64,000 nucleotides of DNA from JANSYL01 sp965229695. GTDB taxonomy: Bacteria > Pseudomonadota > Alphaproteobacteria > Rhodobacterales > Rhodobacteraceae. The notes beneath the pieces are model-generated. The model was not told the origin of the DNA. It did not search any database and saw only the letters and a program-made list of their open reading frames with translations. The stretch is taken from NCBI GenBank assembly GCA_965229695.1, contig OZ245921.1, forward strand, positions 2,294,001-2,358,000, read 5' to 3'. A program made the translations under genes and the position numbers. This document shows positions 33,241 to 41,768 of the stretch, in pieces. Positions within the stretch are counted from its first letter, which is position 1. Each line of letters starts with the position of its first letter.

Positions 33241-34686
33241 ATGTCGCACGATACCTATCCAAACTCTGTTCTCCTATTGATTAATGGTCAGTGGGTGCAA
33301 GGAAGCGGCGGTATTTCCGAGCCTATCTTTAATCCTTCCACGGGCGCGACCCTTGGGTCCGTACAGCACGCATCGGCAGATGATTTGGATCAGGCGTTGG
33401 CCTCCAGTGCAGCAGGCTTCGAGATTTGGCGCACGACGCCTGCCGTTCAACGCCAACAGGTCATCGACAAAGCAGTGGCATTGCTGAATGAACGGGCCGA
33501 TAAGATAGCGACGATTTTGACGCTCGAGCAGGGCAAGCCGCTGGCCGAGGCATATCAGGAACTTGGCGCATCCGTTGCCGTTCTCAAGTGGTTTGGCGAG
33601 GAAGGCAAACGGACCTATGGACGCCAAGTTCCATCGCGGTCTCCCAACCTGCGCCAAACGGTTGTGCGCGAGCCCGTCGGGCCAGCGCTCGCGTTCGTTG
33701 CGTGGAATTTCCCAGCGTTGAATTTTATGCGCAAGGTGGGCGGCGCGCTTGCTGCGGGATGTTCAATCATCATCAAACCAAGTGAAGAAACGCCAGCCAC
33801 GGCTACTGCTATCGCGCAGGCGTTTTGCGATGCGGGCCTGCCGCCTGGTGTGCTAAATGTCGTTTTTGGTGTCCCGGCAGACGTCTCGGCGCATTTGCTA
33901 GCCTCGGAGATTCCGCGCAAATTGTCTTTTACCGGCAGTGCTCCGGTTGGTCAGCACCTGCAAACTCTTGCCGCACAAACACTCAAGCGTTGCACTTTGG
34001 AGTTGGGCGGCCATGGGCCTGTGCTGATTTTTGGGGACAGCGATATTGACGCTGCCGCCGCGGCCTCAGTCGCCAGCAAGTTTCGCAATGCCGGACAAGT
34101 GTGCGTATCGCCCACGCGGTTTATCGTTCAAGCCAGTGTATATGATGAGTTCGTCGCGAGATTTGTGACGCATGCGAGTGCTCTAAAGATAGGCGATGGC
34201 CTTGCCGCAGACACTCAAATGGGGCCTCTCGCTTCCGAACGCCGGATAGCGGCCGCACAGGGTTTTGTTCAGGACGCGGTTTTCAAGGGGGCCGAGCTTT
34301 TATGCGGCGGTGAGCGTATCAGCAATGAGGGGCATTTCTTTACGCCAACCGTATTGGCGGACGTCCCGATGAGCGCCCGCATCATGCACGAAGAACCGTT
34401 TGGGCCTGTCGCGCCGATCGTGCCATTTGACACGCTAGACGAGGCCCTAACCGAGGCCAACCGCCTGCCTTTTGGTCTGGCTGCCTACGCCTTCACATCG
34501 GATCAATGCAAAAGTGCTGCCATCGCGGGCGGCATTAATGCGGGCATGCTTGGCCTCAATTCTTTTAATATTGCCAGCCCTGAAACCCCCTTTGGTGGCG
34601 TTAACCATAGCGGCTACGGATCAGAAGGCGGCATCGAAGGTGTTGAGGCGTTTTTACGCACAAAATCCATCACCGAAACAGTTTGA
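33241..34686 (+). CDS. NAD(P)-dependent aldehyde dehydrogenase (ALDH superfamily)
   Basis: A 481-residue ALDH with Glu254 (LELGGHGPV) and catalytic Cys288 (NAGQVCVSPTRF); FTGSAPVG and PFGGVNHSGYGSEGG complete the pattern. It resembles succinate- and ketoglutarate-semialdehyde dehydrogenases and aldonate-pathway ALDHs. GGAGG is placed 8 bases before the ATG at 33241, which decides the start over 33220. As last gene of the operon it probably oxidises the aldehyde released by the aldolase. Confidence 0.92.
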   Translation: MSHDTYPNSVLLLINGQWVQGSGGISEPIFNPSTGATLGSVQHASADDLDQALASSAAGFEIWRTTPAVQRQQVIDKAVALLNERADKIATILTLEQGKPLAEAYQELGASVAVLKWFGEEGKRTYGRQVPSRSPNLRQTVVREPVGPALAFVAWNFPALNFMRKVGGALAAGCSIIIKPSEETPATATAIAQAFCDAGLPPGVLNVVFGVPADVSAHLLASEIPRKLSFTGSAPVGQHLQTLAAQTLKRCTLELGGHGPVLIFGDSDIDAAAAASVASKFRNAGQVCVSPTRFIVQASVYDEFVARFVTHASALKIGDGLAADTQMGPLASERRIAAAQGFVQDAVFKGAELLCGGERISNEGHFFTPTVLADVPMSARIMHEEPFGPVAPIVPFDTLDEALTEANRLPFGLAAYAFTSDQCKSAAIAGGINAGMLGLNSFNIASPETPFGGVNHSGYGSEGGIEGVEAFLRTKSITETV

Positions 34687-35597
34687 GCTATCTGTGACAC
34701 AAACCTGGAAACAGAAAGCTAGATGAGTTGAGAATTCCTGCCGGTGGAACTCGCCGCCAAGACGCAATTGATCATTGTTTGTATATGAGCATAGAATAAG
34801 TGAATCTCAAAAGAGGCTGAAACGTGCCATCGGATCCGTTGCTGAGAATGACGGCCCCGCCGGCGATCTGAGTGTCCACGCGATTTCGAGCTTTTGCAAG
34901 CGCGGCGAATGGCCGGTCTGATAGGCAGTGCCACAGAATTCTCAACGGCAGTTGAATGTCGCGCTTGGGCCGGCCGGCTTCACGGGCGATTTCTGCAACT
35001 GCAAGATGCTGCATTCGCAAACGCGGTAACTCTGGGCTCAAAGCTGCCGATTACCGCGTCACGGCAATTCGGGGTTGGGTTCAGTCTATGGCGCACGCGT
35101 ACCGGCCTAGGTTTTAGCGGATATAGCAACAACAACCCCAACACCAACCATGCAAAAAAGTGGATGAAACGCGTCTAACGCGGTGCGAACTACCCGCGTG
35201 ACCACCATTCTAGGAAGGACCCGTGCGGCAGCCGGTTCGGATCAACCCGATGCCGCAATCTGGTCAGGTCGGTGTAGGGTAGACGAGTTTTTGGTTTCAA
35301 AGGGAAGTTGCAAGAATCCGTTGCACCCGAAGGGTCGCGTTGCACCCTCAACGAACACTGTCATTGAAAGACCGGCACGCTGCGCTGCACCGCACAGGAC
35401 AGCGCGCAGAAGGAACCGTCGCTTTTCATTTTAATGTTGTTGGTACACCGGACGTTTTCCGCTGCGAACGGAACGTCGTCTGTCACATCATCTGCGAGTT
35501 AGCCTGCTTCTCAGCGGTCTTCGGCTTCCCCAATCGAACAGTGTCGGTGAAGACAGTTTGGCCTGCACCAAGCGCGCTTCTTTGGTTATTGAGAAGG
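34687..35597. other. Non-coding 0.9 kb between the TTT operon and the integrative element
   Basis: No gene is supported on either strand. A minus-strand frame at 34772-35041 (89 codons) has no ribosome binding site and no recognisable domain. Base composition falls from the operon toward the element. The left boundary of the element probably lies somewhere here, but I found no copy of the tRNA-Gly sequence that would mark it. Confidence 0.5.
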
Positions 35598-35957
35598 TTA
35601 CTTAAAAGGTTTGGCGGGTCGTCCGTTCCTCTTGTTTGAAAGCTCTCTTGCCGCTTGTTGGTACTCGAGCTTTCCGCTTGGAAACCAAAAATGGTAAGCA
35701 TTGGTGCCACTGCGGCCACCTTTAGATTTCTGAACAACATACCCTGTTTTTGTAAGAGTTCTGAGCCAGTTGCGGATCGTGCGTTCACCGACACCTAGGT
35801 CGCCAGCTAGGCGTCTTTGGCTTGGAAAGCATCTGTTTGTTTTGGTGTTGTGGTATTCGATGAGCCTTGCAAAGAGGATAGACGCTCCAAGCGGAACCCT
35901 GGAATCGAGGATGACAATCTGCACGGCACGCCACTTGTTGAGAGGAAATCCGTGCAT
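35598..35957 (-). CDS. Helix-turn-helix protein (HTH_36-like, replication/regulation of the element)
   Basis: A 119-residue protein with a winged HTH of the replication-initiator/HTH_36 type: RLIEYHNTKTNRCFPSQRR then LAGDLGVGERTIRNWLRTLT (about residues 27-71). The C-terminus is basic (NKRNGRPAKPFK). It starts 1 base after the AlpA-like gene stop. Similar proteins in small integrative elements help control replication or excision; the role here is inferred. Codon use is more AT-rich than in the flanking operons, consistent with transfer. Confidence 0.7.
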   Translation of the reverse strand: MHGFPLNKWRAVQIVILDSRVPLGASILFARLIEYHNTKTNRCFPSQRRLAGDLGVGERTIRNWLRTLTKTGYVVQKSKGGRSGTNAYHFWFPSGKLEYQQAARELSNKRNGRPAKPFK

Positions 35958-35958
35958 C

Positions 35959-36153
35959 TCATCTGCCTTGCTCTAAGCGCGCTTCGATCCAATCTCTGAT
36001 GTCAGAGACACGGTAACGGACTGAACGCCCGATCCGGACGACCCGCGGTCCTTGCATGTTGACCGAAGCCAGCTCGAGATATCGCTTCGACAGCCCGAAA
36101 CGCGCCTCGACCTCTGCCCGTGTCAAAAGAAAGTCTCTCTCGTCTTCTTTCAT
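35959..36153 (-). CDS. AlpA-like excisionase/regulator
   Basis: A 64-residue MerR-like small DNA-binding protein. LLTRAEVEARFGLSKRYLELA and VRIGRSVRYRVSDIRDWIEAR match AlpA/Xis-type winged helices. The ATG at 36153 follows GGAGAG closely and starts just before the domain; ATGs at 36168 and 36183 are less well placed. Such proteins act as directionality factors for nearby tyrosine integrases, which fits its place two genes from the integrase. Confidence 0.8.
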   Translation of the reverse strand: MKEDERDFLLTRAEVEARFGLSKRYLELASVNMQGPRVVRIGRSVRYRVSDIRDWIEARLEQGR

Positions 36154-36251
36154 TGCTCTCCACCTCATTGCGTGGTGCGACAATTCTGGAAGAGCACTAT
36201 GTCAATGAAACGGGGCCAGTTGCTCAAAAGGAAGCGAATAGATTTTTGACA

Positions 36252-37307
36252 TTATGTTCGCCAGCTTCCTTTCCTCCGTCCGGGTTTCTGCCACTTGGGT
36301 AGGTTTGCTTGGTCCCAGGCTTCCTGCGCGAGCTTTCGGGAGACGTCGTGCTTCTCGACGCAGGCCTGCAAGAGGTCCTTCTTCTTCAGTTTTTCTTGGT
36401 TTGGTGCTTCCACAAGATATCGTTGTTCGAGTTCCTCCTTTATCTTCCCTACCATGCGCACCCGCTCCGGCCCTCTAAGGCTTCTTCTTCTTGGCAACCA
36501 ACTGTCCGGAAGGTCATGAGTTGAAAGAAAACTGTAGTGGCGCGCGCGACTCGGAAAGCACGTTAATTCTTTCCAGCGGGAGATAGCTTGTAGGTTGGAG
36601 ATCCCGTTCTCCTTCACCACCGCGAGCAGCCTTCCCTCAGCCAGGGCGGCTAGAGCGGCATCGACAAGCAGTCTTTCAAAAGTTGAAAGCTCACGCTGGA
36701 AAGCAGCCCAATCCTCGCCCAGATGCTTGTAAACGTAGTCGCTCCCGCCAGAGCTGCCCGACAAGTACGCAATCCGTCGTGGTGGCCTTTGATATAGCAC
36801 CAAACCTCTAGAGATCGCCTCGTTTTCCGGGATTCTCTTGCTGCTACTAAAGAGGCTTTTCGGCCCCTTGGACTTGAACTCGAGGCAGGCGCGGAATTGC
36901 TCCTGGAGAAGTTCGTAGAGTTCGGCATCAAAGGAATAACGATCGGTTATAAATTGAAAAAGCTCCCCTTTTCCTTCGAGCCAGCGCAACTCTTTGCCAG
37001 CCAACGCGTTGCGACGGCTACCACCTGGAAGAACATAGGTTTCGAACTGTTCGATCGCTTCTGGGCGGAGCCATACTTTGCCAAGTTTATCCAAATCTAC
37101 AAAGCGCGCGGTAACATCCGCCACGACAGTGGTTGGTGCGACTTCCTGCGTTAGAGCTAACTTGCAGGTGCCGCCCAGTAGCAAGTCGGCGGCATCGTGT
37201 CGGTTCGCGTAAAAGGTTTCACCCGGAGTGATTTCGCGACCGAAAACGATCATATCGTTTATGGCTTCAAGCTTCACCTTAGGGTCGGTGCATTTACCTT
37301 CTGTCAT
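36252..37307 (-). CDS. Hypothetical protein of the integrative element (351 aa)
   Basis: I do not recognise this protein. It begins with an unremarkable alpha/beta segment (residues 1-110, including FYANRHDAADLLLGG, which looks like a small regulatory or DNA-binding module), has a central charged region with SKRIPENEA, and ends with a strongly basic helical tail (EKLKKKDLLQACVEKH…GRRKGSW). No signal peptide or membrane span is seen. Its start overlaps the integrase stop by 4 bases, so the two are translated together. It is 98 bases from the AlpA-like gene. A role in integration, replication or cargo defence is possible. Confidence 0.75.
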   Translation of the reverse strand: MTEGKCTDPKVKLEAINDMIVFGREITPGETFYANRHDAADLLLGGTCKLALTQEVAPTTVVADVTARFVDLDKLGKVWLRPEAIEQFETYVLPGGSRRNALAGKELRWLEGKGELFQFITDRYSFDAELYELLQEQFRACLEFKSKGPKSLFSSSKRIPENEAISRGLVLYQRPPRRIAYLSGSSGGSDYVYKHLGEDWAAFQRELSTFERLLVDAALAALAEGRLLAVVKENGISNLQAISRWKELTCFPSRARHYSFLSTHDLPDSWLPRRRSLRGPERVRMVGKIKEELEQRYLVEAPNQEKLKKKDLLQACVEKHDVSRKLAQEAWDQANLPKWQKPGRRKGSWRT

Positions 37308-38386
37308 CGACGGGCTATTAGGCGGCGATCCAACTCATCGCAAACCATAGTCATTGCAGGCCTGAGAGCATCCAACGAAGGTTTGACATATCGCTGGCCA
37401 ATAATTGAAAGCGGAGTATGGTTAAGTAAGCGCCCAACGATTTCCTCCATCACTCCCGCTTCGATAGCAACCGTGGCGAAGGTGCGTCGATGGGCATGCG
37501 GGCTCCAGCGCGTTTTCGGAGGCGCCGAGATCGGCGCACCGAAGAGTTTGCTAGAAGGGAAGACCCATCGGCGCCCTACGTCGCGTAGTGGTTCCAGAAT
37601 CCGGGTATGGTGATCTGTTGTCGGCAGGTCGAAGCTGCGACCGTTCTTAGTCATTGGAATGTGGATATGTCCTTCGTGGACGTTGGCCCACTCCAATGTG
37701 AGCGCCTCGGTCTTCCTCAATCCGGTGTATAGCAGCAGTTCAAAGTAGGTCCTGTAAATTGGATTGTAGAGCCCTGCAATGTCCGACTTCCAGATGGAGA
37801 AATCGTCAATGATTTCTCCTTTAGGTCGTTCGGTATACCATTCGATTGCCATTGTTGGGCATTCTGGAAGGTCTCGTGTGCGTCGCGCGTGGTTCCAAAC
37901 AGTTCTAAAATACTTCAGCGTGTGGTTCGCAGCTGATGGCCGGTCTACCAAAGCGGCGTGGCGGCTAACAACCATCGCTTTGCTGATCTCTGTCAGTGGC
38001 AGCTTAAGCCAATCTTTCAGATGTAGCTCGAATTGTTGTCGAACCGAAATCTTGTGGGCATCGGAACGTAGCTTTGGACGGGCAAGATAAGCTTCTGTTG
38101 CGTCCGCCAATGTAGGTGCTTGTAAAATCGCCCGTTTGCCGCTGCCGCGGCTCAACTCTAGGGAATAGCCTAGTGCCACTTCGCGTGCTGTAGTCGCGGG
38201 TATCGTTGGATAGCGGCCGATAAGATGACGGCGTGTTTGCCCGCCGACGTCCTTTTGAAAATACCAGGTTTTCGTTCGCTTGCCGACGAAAAGGACCAGG
38301 CCCTTAACCTCAGTATCCCAATGCTTTTCGGTGCCAGATTTGGCCTGGCTTGTTTTGCGTACGTAGGTTTCGGTTAGCTTTGGCAT
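37304..38386 (-). CDS. Tyrosine recombinase (phage/island-type integrase)
   Basis: A 360-residue integrase with an N-terminal arm-binding domain, a core-binding SAM-like domain (about 90-190) and a catalytic domain. The catalytic residues are visible: Arg224 (YTGLRKTEAL), Lys247 (MTKNGR), His297/Arg300 (SPHAHRRT), His323 (LLNHTP) and Tyr333 (IGQRYVKP). The ATG at 38386 starts the conserved MPKLTE segment. The gene lies 127 bases from a truncated tRNA-Gly and reads away from it, the usual arrangement for island integrases. All catalytic residues are intact, so it may be active. Confidence 0.93.
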   Translation of the reverse strand: MPKLTETYVRKTSQAKSGTEKHWDTEVKGLVLFVGKRTKTWYFQKDVGGQTRRHLIGRYPTIPATTAREVALGYSLELSRGSGKRAILQAPTLADATEAYLARPKLRSDAHKISVRQQFELHLKDWLKLPLTEISKAMVVSRHAALVDRPSAANHTLKYFRTVWNHARRTRDLPECPTMAIEWYTERPKGEIIDDFSIWKSDIAGLYNPIYRTYFELLLYTGLRKTEALTLEWANVHEGHIHIPMTKNGRSFDLPTTDHHTRILEPLRDVGRRWVFPSSKLFGAPISAPPKTRWSPHAHRRTFATVAIEAGVMEEIVGRLLNHTPLSIIGQRYVKPSLDALRPAMTMVCDELDRRLIARR

Positions 38387-38513
38387 TTTGTCCGGTTTTT
38401 GTCGGAAATAGCATGAAACCAGGCGAAAGCCCGTGCACCTTCGCGCCAATCATTATTTATTACTATGAAAGAGTTAGCAAGTCAGCGAAGCATAGCGAAA
38501 TCGATATCACTTC

Positions 38514-38552
38514 CTTGGAAGGCTGAGGTAATAGCCAGTATACGACGCCCGC
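38514..38552 (-). tRNA. 5' half of tRNA-Gly(UCC), truncated at the anticodon loop (likely attachment site)
   Basis: Read on the minus strand, 39 bases match the 5' part of bacterial tRNA-Gly(UCC) almost perfectly: acceptor GCGGGCG, D-arm TATACTGGCTATTA, and anticodon stem-loop CTCAGCCTTCCAAG with anticodon TCC. The match stops right after the loop; the 3' anticodon strand, T-arm and acceptor are missing and replaced by GAAGTGATATC. CTTCC-AA-GGAAG at the break is an inverted repeat like a tyrosine-recombinase core site. This is not a functional tRNA. Confidence 0.85.
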
Positions 38553-38981
38553 TCAGCTCCGCTGGGTTTATGTTAGCGAGTTTCAGGCGTCAAGTTTAGC
38601 CGTGAGGTCGGGGATCAGAAGGTATTGGTCTGCGATTGCACTTTGCCAATAGGTCGATAGCTGCCACGGACGCCCAACTTCCATCTGCGAGCGGGCCCGA
38701 ATGACAAGCGGTCTTTGACTTCACAAGTTGAGATAGCGACTTACTCGAAGGGCAAGAAACTGGACGTTTCTGCAAACCGAAAATCATTGAAGTTCTGATT
38801 GCAAGCGGACGCTCCGCGCGCAGTCGATCGCAGTGTTTCAACTCCAAGCGGGGCGCCGCAATGAACCGACACCCGTGATGAATTGGCCTCCAAAGCCGGT
38901 AGAGGCAAGGGAGCGCAAGACCGGGTTCTTGGTGTTTCGCCGAGCGCTCCCTGACTATTCATCCGCGTGTTTCTTCAAAAT
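38553..38981. other. Non-coding stretch right of the tRNA fragment
   Basis: No gene is supported here. On the minus strand, TTGACG (38588-38593) and CATAAA (38567-38572) with 15-base spacing precede the tRNA fragment and may be the remains of its promoter, which would place the native chromosome on this side. The remainder up to the transaldolase stop shows nothing recognisable. Confidence 0.4.
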
Positions 38982-39923
38982 CTAAGTCGATGACAGCGCC
39001 TCGAGTTTCGCAACAAGTGTCTGGTGATCCTTCTCAAACCGAGCGATCCCGTCAGCCAGCAGTTCGGACGCCATCGGATCCTCGACTATTTGCCGCTCAA
39101 ACACCACGCGATCCATGTGGATTGGCGCTTGTTCGGTCACGTCATTTGGGTCCAGAACGCGCTCAAGCGTTTCGAAATCCGCGCCCAGTTGATCCAGCAT
39201 ATCCGGCGCGATGGTTAGGTTATCGCACCCAGCCAAGGCTTTGATCTGAGCGATTGAGCGGAAAGAAGCGCCCATCACCACCGTCGGGATGCCTTGGGAT
39301 TTGTAATAGGCATAGATATTCCGAACCGATTGAACACCGGGGTCTTCGTCGGGCGCAAAGCTTTCGCGTTTTTCAGCTGCCTTATACCAATCTGAAATGC
39401 GCCCGACGAAGGGCGAGATGAGGAATGCGTTTGCCTGCGCCGACGCCACCGCTTGGGCCATGGAAAACACGAGGGTCAGATTGCAATCGACCCCTTCGGA
39501 TTGCAGGATTTCGGCGGCTCGGATGCCTTCCCAGGTGGCGGCCAGTTTGATCAACACGCGCTCTCTGGAAACGCCTCGGGTGGCGTAATCGGCAATGAGG
39601 TCCAAGGCGCGCGCCACCGACGCGTCGGTGTCATAAGACAGGGCGGCTTCGACCTCGGTCGACACGCGCCCCGGAACAAGCTTGGTCAACTCCGCCCCCA
39701 AAGCGACTGTCAGACGACCGGCCAAAGCGGCCGCATCTTGCCCTGCGCCTGCGCCCATTTCCCGCGCGATAAGATCGCGAGAGGCCGGGTCCGACAGAGC
39801 CTTGAGGATAAGCGACGGGTTGGTGGTGCAATCGACCGGCTGGAAGCGTTTCACAGCCTGCAAATCGCCGGTATCGGCCACGACCACGGTCATGCGGCGC
39901 AATTGATCAAGAACGGAGTCCAT
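38982..39923 (-). CDS. tal: Transaldolase (TalB type)
   Basis: A 313-residue class I transaldolase, family-standard length. VDCTTNPSLILKA is the N-terminal signature and Lys126 in RVLIKLAATWEGI forms the Schiff base with the ketose donor. It moves a dihydroxyacetone unit between sugar phosphates, or in related enzymes splits a ketose phosphate. It is the last gene of the minus-strand sugar operon, 34 bases after the class II aldolase. Its presence in a sugar import operon rather than with pentose-phosphate genes suggests a dedicated role with the imported sugar. Confidence 0.95.
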   Translation of the reverse strand: MDSVLDQLRRMTVVVADTGDLQAVKRFQPVDCTTNPSLILKALSDPASRDLIAREMGAGAGQDAAALAGRLTVALGAELTKLVPGRVSTEVEAALSYDTDASVARALDLIADYATRGVSRERVLIKLAATWEGIRAAEILQSEGVDCNLTLVFSMAQAVASAQANAFLISPFVGRISDWYKAAEKRESFAPDEDPGVQSVRNIYAYYKSQGIPTVVMGASFRSIAQIKALAGCDNLTIAPDMLDQLGADFETLERVLDPNDVTEQAPIHMDRVVFERQIVEDPMASELLADGIARFEKDHQTLVAKLEALSST

Positions 39924-39957
39924 TGCGGGATCTCTTTCAACAAAAGGGGTTCAAAGA

Positions 39958-40632
39958 TTACTGTGCGGCGCGCGCGTCCATGGCGGTGCCGTATTGCGGC
40001 AGGTCGGCCTGGGCTTTGCCATGGGCGGCCATCAGCGTGTCGCGCACATAAGCGATCTGTGCGGTTTCTTCGATGATCTCAGCCAGGTACTGCGCCGCCA
40101 TCAGCGTCTTGCCGACACCGATCGTGCCGTGATTGGCCAGGACAGCCGCGCGGATATTTGGGTCACGAAACACCGGGCTGATCTCAACCTCTGTCTGCGG
40201 CCCACCGTTGGACGACAGCGGGATCAGAGGCATCCGCCCGATCTTTTCGATGGTCTGCACCGTCAGACAGGGGATTTCGATGCCCGCGCTGGCATAACCG
40301 GTGGCCCAGGGGCTGTGGCAATGCACGATGGCGTTGATATCGTCGCGGATGCGGTAGAGGTCACGATGAAAATCGAGGTCTTTCGAGGGTTTCAATCCGG
40401 GGTTCATTGGCAAGATCGTGCCATCCAGCGCCACCACCTGCAGATTGTCGCGCGTGCATTCGTTGAACCCGACGCCCGATGGCTTGATCACAATCGCATC
40501 GCGCGCATCCAGGCGTACCGACAGGTTGCCACCCGCGTTGGTCTGCAGGCCCAATTCGAAGCAGCGTTTGGCCATCGCGATCAGCGCATCCATTTTCTCG
40601 TTCAGATCGGGATATGTCGGCATCTCAGGCAT
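39958..40632 (-). CDS. Class II aldolase/adducin family protein
   Basis: A 224-residue Zn-dependent aldolase fold. NAGGNLSVRL is the phosphate loop, and metal histidines are in VHCHSPWATGYAS and LANHGTIG. It probably cleaves or epimerises a sugar phosphate. The ATG at 40632 overlaps the end of the UPF0261 gene by 8 bases and starts just before the domain; the longer frame to 40674 runs inside that gene. It differs clearly from the 321-residue class II aldolase at 48868 and from the one at 4347, so the region carries three distinct members. Confidence 0.87.
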   Translation of the reverse strand: MPEMPTYPDLNEKMDALIAMAKRCFELGLQTNAGGNLSVRLDARDAIVIKPSGVGFNECTRDNLQVVALDGTILPMNPGLKPSKDLDFHRDLYRIRDDINAIVHCHSPWATGYASAGIEIPCLTVQTIEKIGRMPLIPLSSNGGPQTEVEISPVFRDPNIRAAVLANHGTIGVGKTLMAAQYLAEIIEETAQIAYVRDTLMAAHGKAQADLPQYGTAMDARAAQ

Positions 40633-41767
40633 TCGGCGTCCTTTGACTGAGGGCCGCCGACAGCGCGGCCACAACGGCGGCGGCGGTCTCGGCCGAATTG
40701 ATGTGATGGGGCAGGCGCGTCACCGAATAGGCGCGCGCCTCTGCTTCGAGGGTTTGGGCGGCGATCTCGCGCAGCTCTGGGTCTTCGATGGCACCGCCCG
40801 GGCGATCTTCGTGGCTGAACCCGCCCATGGGGATCACGACCTTGCAGGGCGCTTGGCTGTCGTTCAGCGCCTGCGCCAGGGCGGTGGCCTGATCGGCCAT
40901 TTCCCCAGGCGTCAGTTTGATATGGGTGAAATGGCCGGAATGCGCGTAGTGCAGACGGCGACGATAAGGCTCGGGGATCGTGTCGATTGCACCCAACCCG
41001 ATGAAATTCAGCGCGCCGGGCAGAACAACGCGCGGCAGGCTGCTGGCACAAGAAAATCGCGTGGGCATGGGCACATGGGCCCCGGCTAGGCGCAAGCGAC
41101 CAAGCTCATGCACGTTCAGATCAATGACGGCTGCGGCCTTGCCGTCTTCCACGAACCGGGCGAAAGCCGCGCCGCCATAGCCGTTGGCATGGAACACGGT
41201 GGCCTCGAACGCCAGTGGCTTAAGGGCCTGAACGATTTCGGCCCCTGCCGCACCGGTGGCCCCTAGGGTCGTGACCGCGACGGTTTGCTGGCCTGCCTGC
41301 GGTGCGAGTCGCGCTTTGGCCAACCCGGCGATCATCGCGGCGGCGTTTTCAAACACCTGGCGCAAGGTCGGGTTCAACCCTTCGATATCGCACAGTGTAG
41401 GGATCAGCGTGATCGCGGTATCGGCCAGTGCCGCGCGCGGATCAAAGGGCAAGGTGGTGATCAGCACTTTGGGATACTCTGCCGGCAGGCCCTCCATCGC
41501 GGTCAGCACGATCTCGCCCCCGGTGCCGCCGCCAACCCCGACAACCGCCGCACAATCTTGGCTGCGTGCGACGATTTGGGGTGCGGCAGCACGCGCTTTG
41601 GCCTGCATTCGGGCAAGTTTGTCTGGCCCCGAAAGCGCAGCACCACCAGCCGATAGCGACAGGTCCAATGTCTCGACCTCAAGCCCCTGACCACTGAGCG
41701 CTCGGGCCAGATAGCCCAGCTCTTCGGCCTTGGTCTCGAACGTGCCGATCAGTAGAACACGTGCCAT
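40625..41767 (-). CDS. Tm-1-like ATP-binding / UPF0261 family protein
   Basis: A 380-residue member of UPF0261 (Tm-1 N-terminal-like). ARVLLIGTFETKAEELGYLA opens the domain; VVGVGGGTGGEIVLTAM is the glycine-rich nucleotide loop, and EDRPGGAIEDPELREIA lies near the C-terminus. Homologues recur in sugar-acid and branched-sugar operons but have no settled bacterial function. Here it is wedged between an ABC permease gene (1 base) and a class II aldolase gene (8-base overlap), so it must act in the same pathway, perhaps as a kinase or acyl-phosphate type enzyme. That activity is speculation. Confidence 0.85.
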   Translation of the reverse strand: MARVLLIGTFETKAEELGYLARALSGQGLEVETLDLSLSAGGAALSGPDKLARMQAKARAAAPQIVARSQDCAAVVGVGGGTGGEIVLTAMEGLPAEYPKVLITTLPFDPRAALADTAITLIPTLCDIEGLNPTLRQVFENAAAMIAGLAKARLAPQAGQQTVAVTTLGATGAAGAEIVQALKPLAFEATVFHANGYGGAAFARFVEDGKAAAVIDLNVHELGRLRLAGAHVPMPTRFSCASSLPRVVLPGALNFIGLGAIDTIPEPYRRRLHYAHSGHFTHIKLTPGEMADQATALAQALNDSQAPCKVVIPMGGFSHEDRPGGAIEDPELREIAAQTLEAEARAYSVTRLPHHINSAETAAAVVAALSAALSQRTPNA

Positions 41768-41768
41768 G

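Noticed and set aside
34772..35041. 89-codon minus-strand frame after the ALDH gene
   Set aside because: No start signal, no recognisable domain; probably non-coding.
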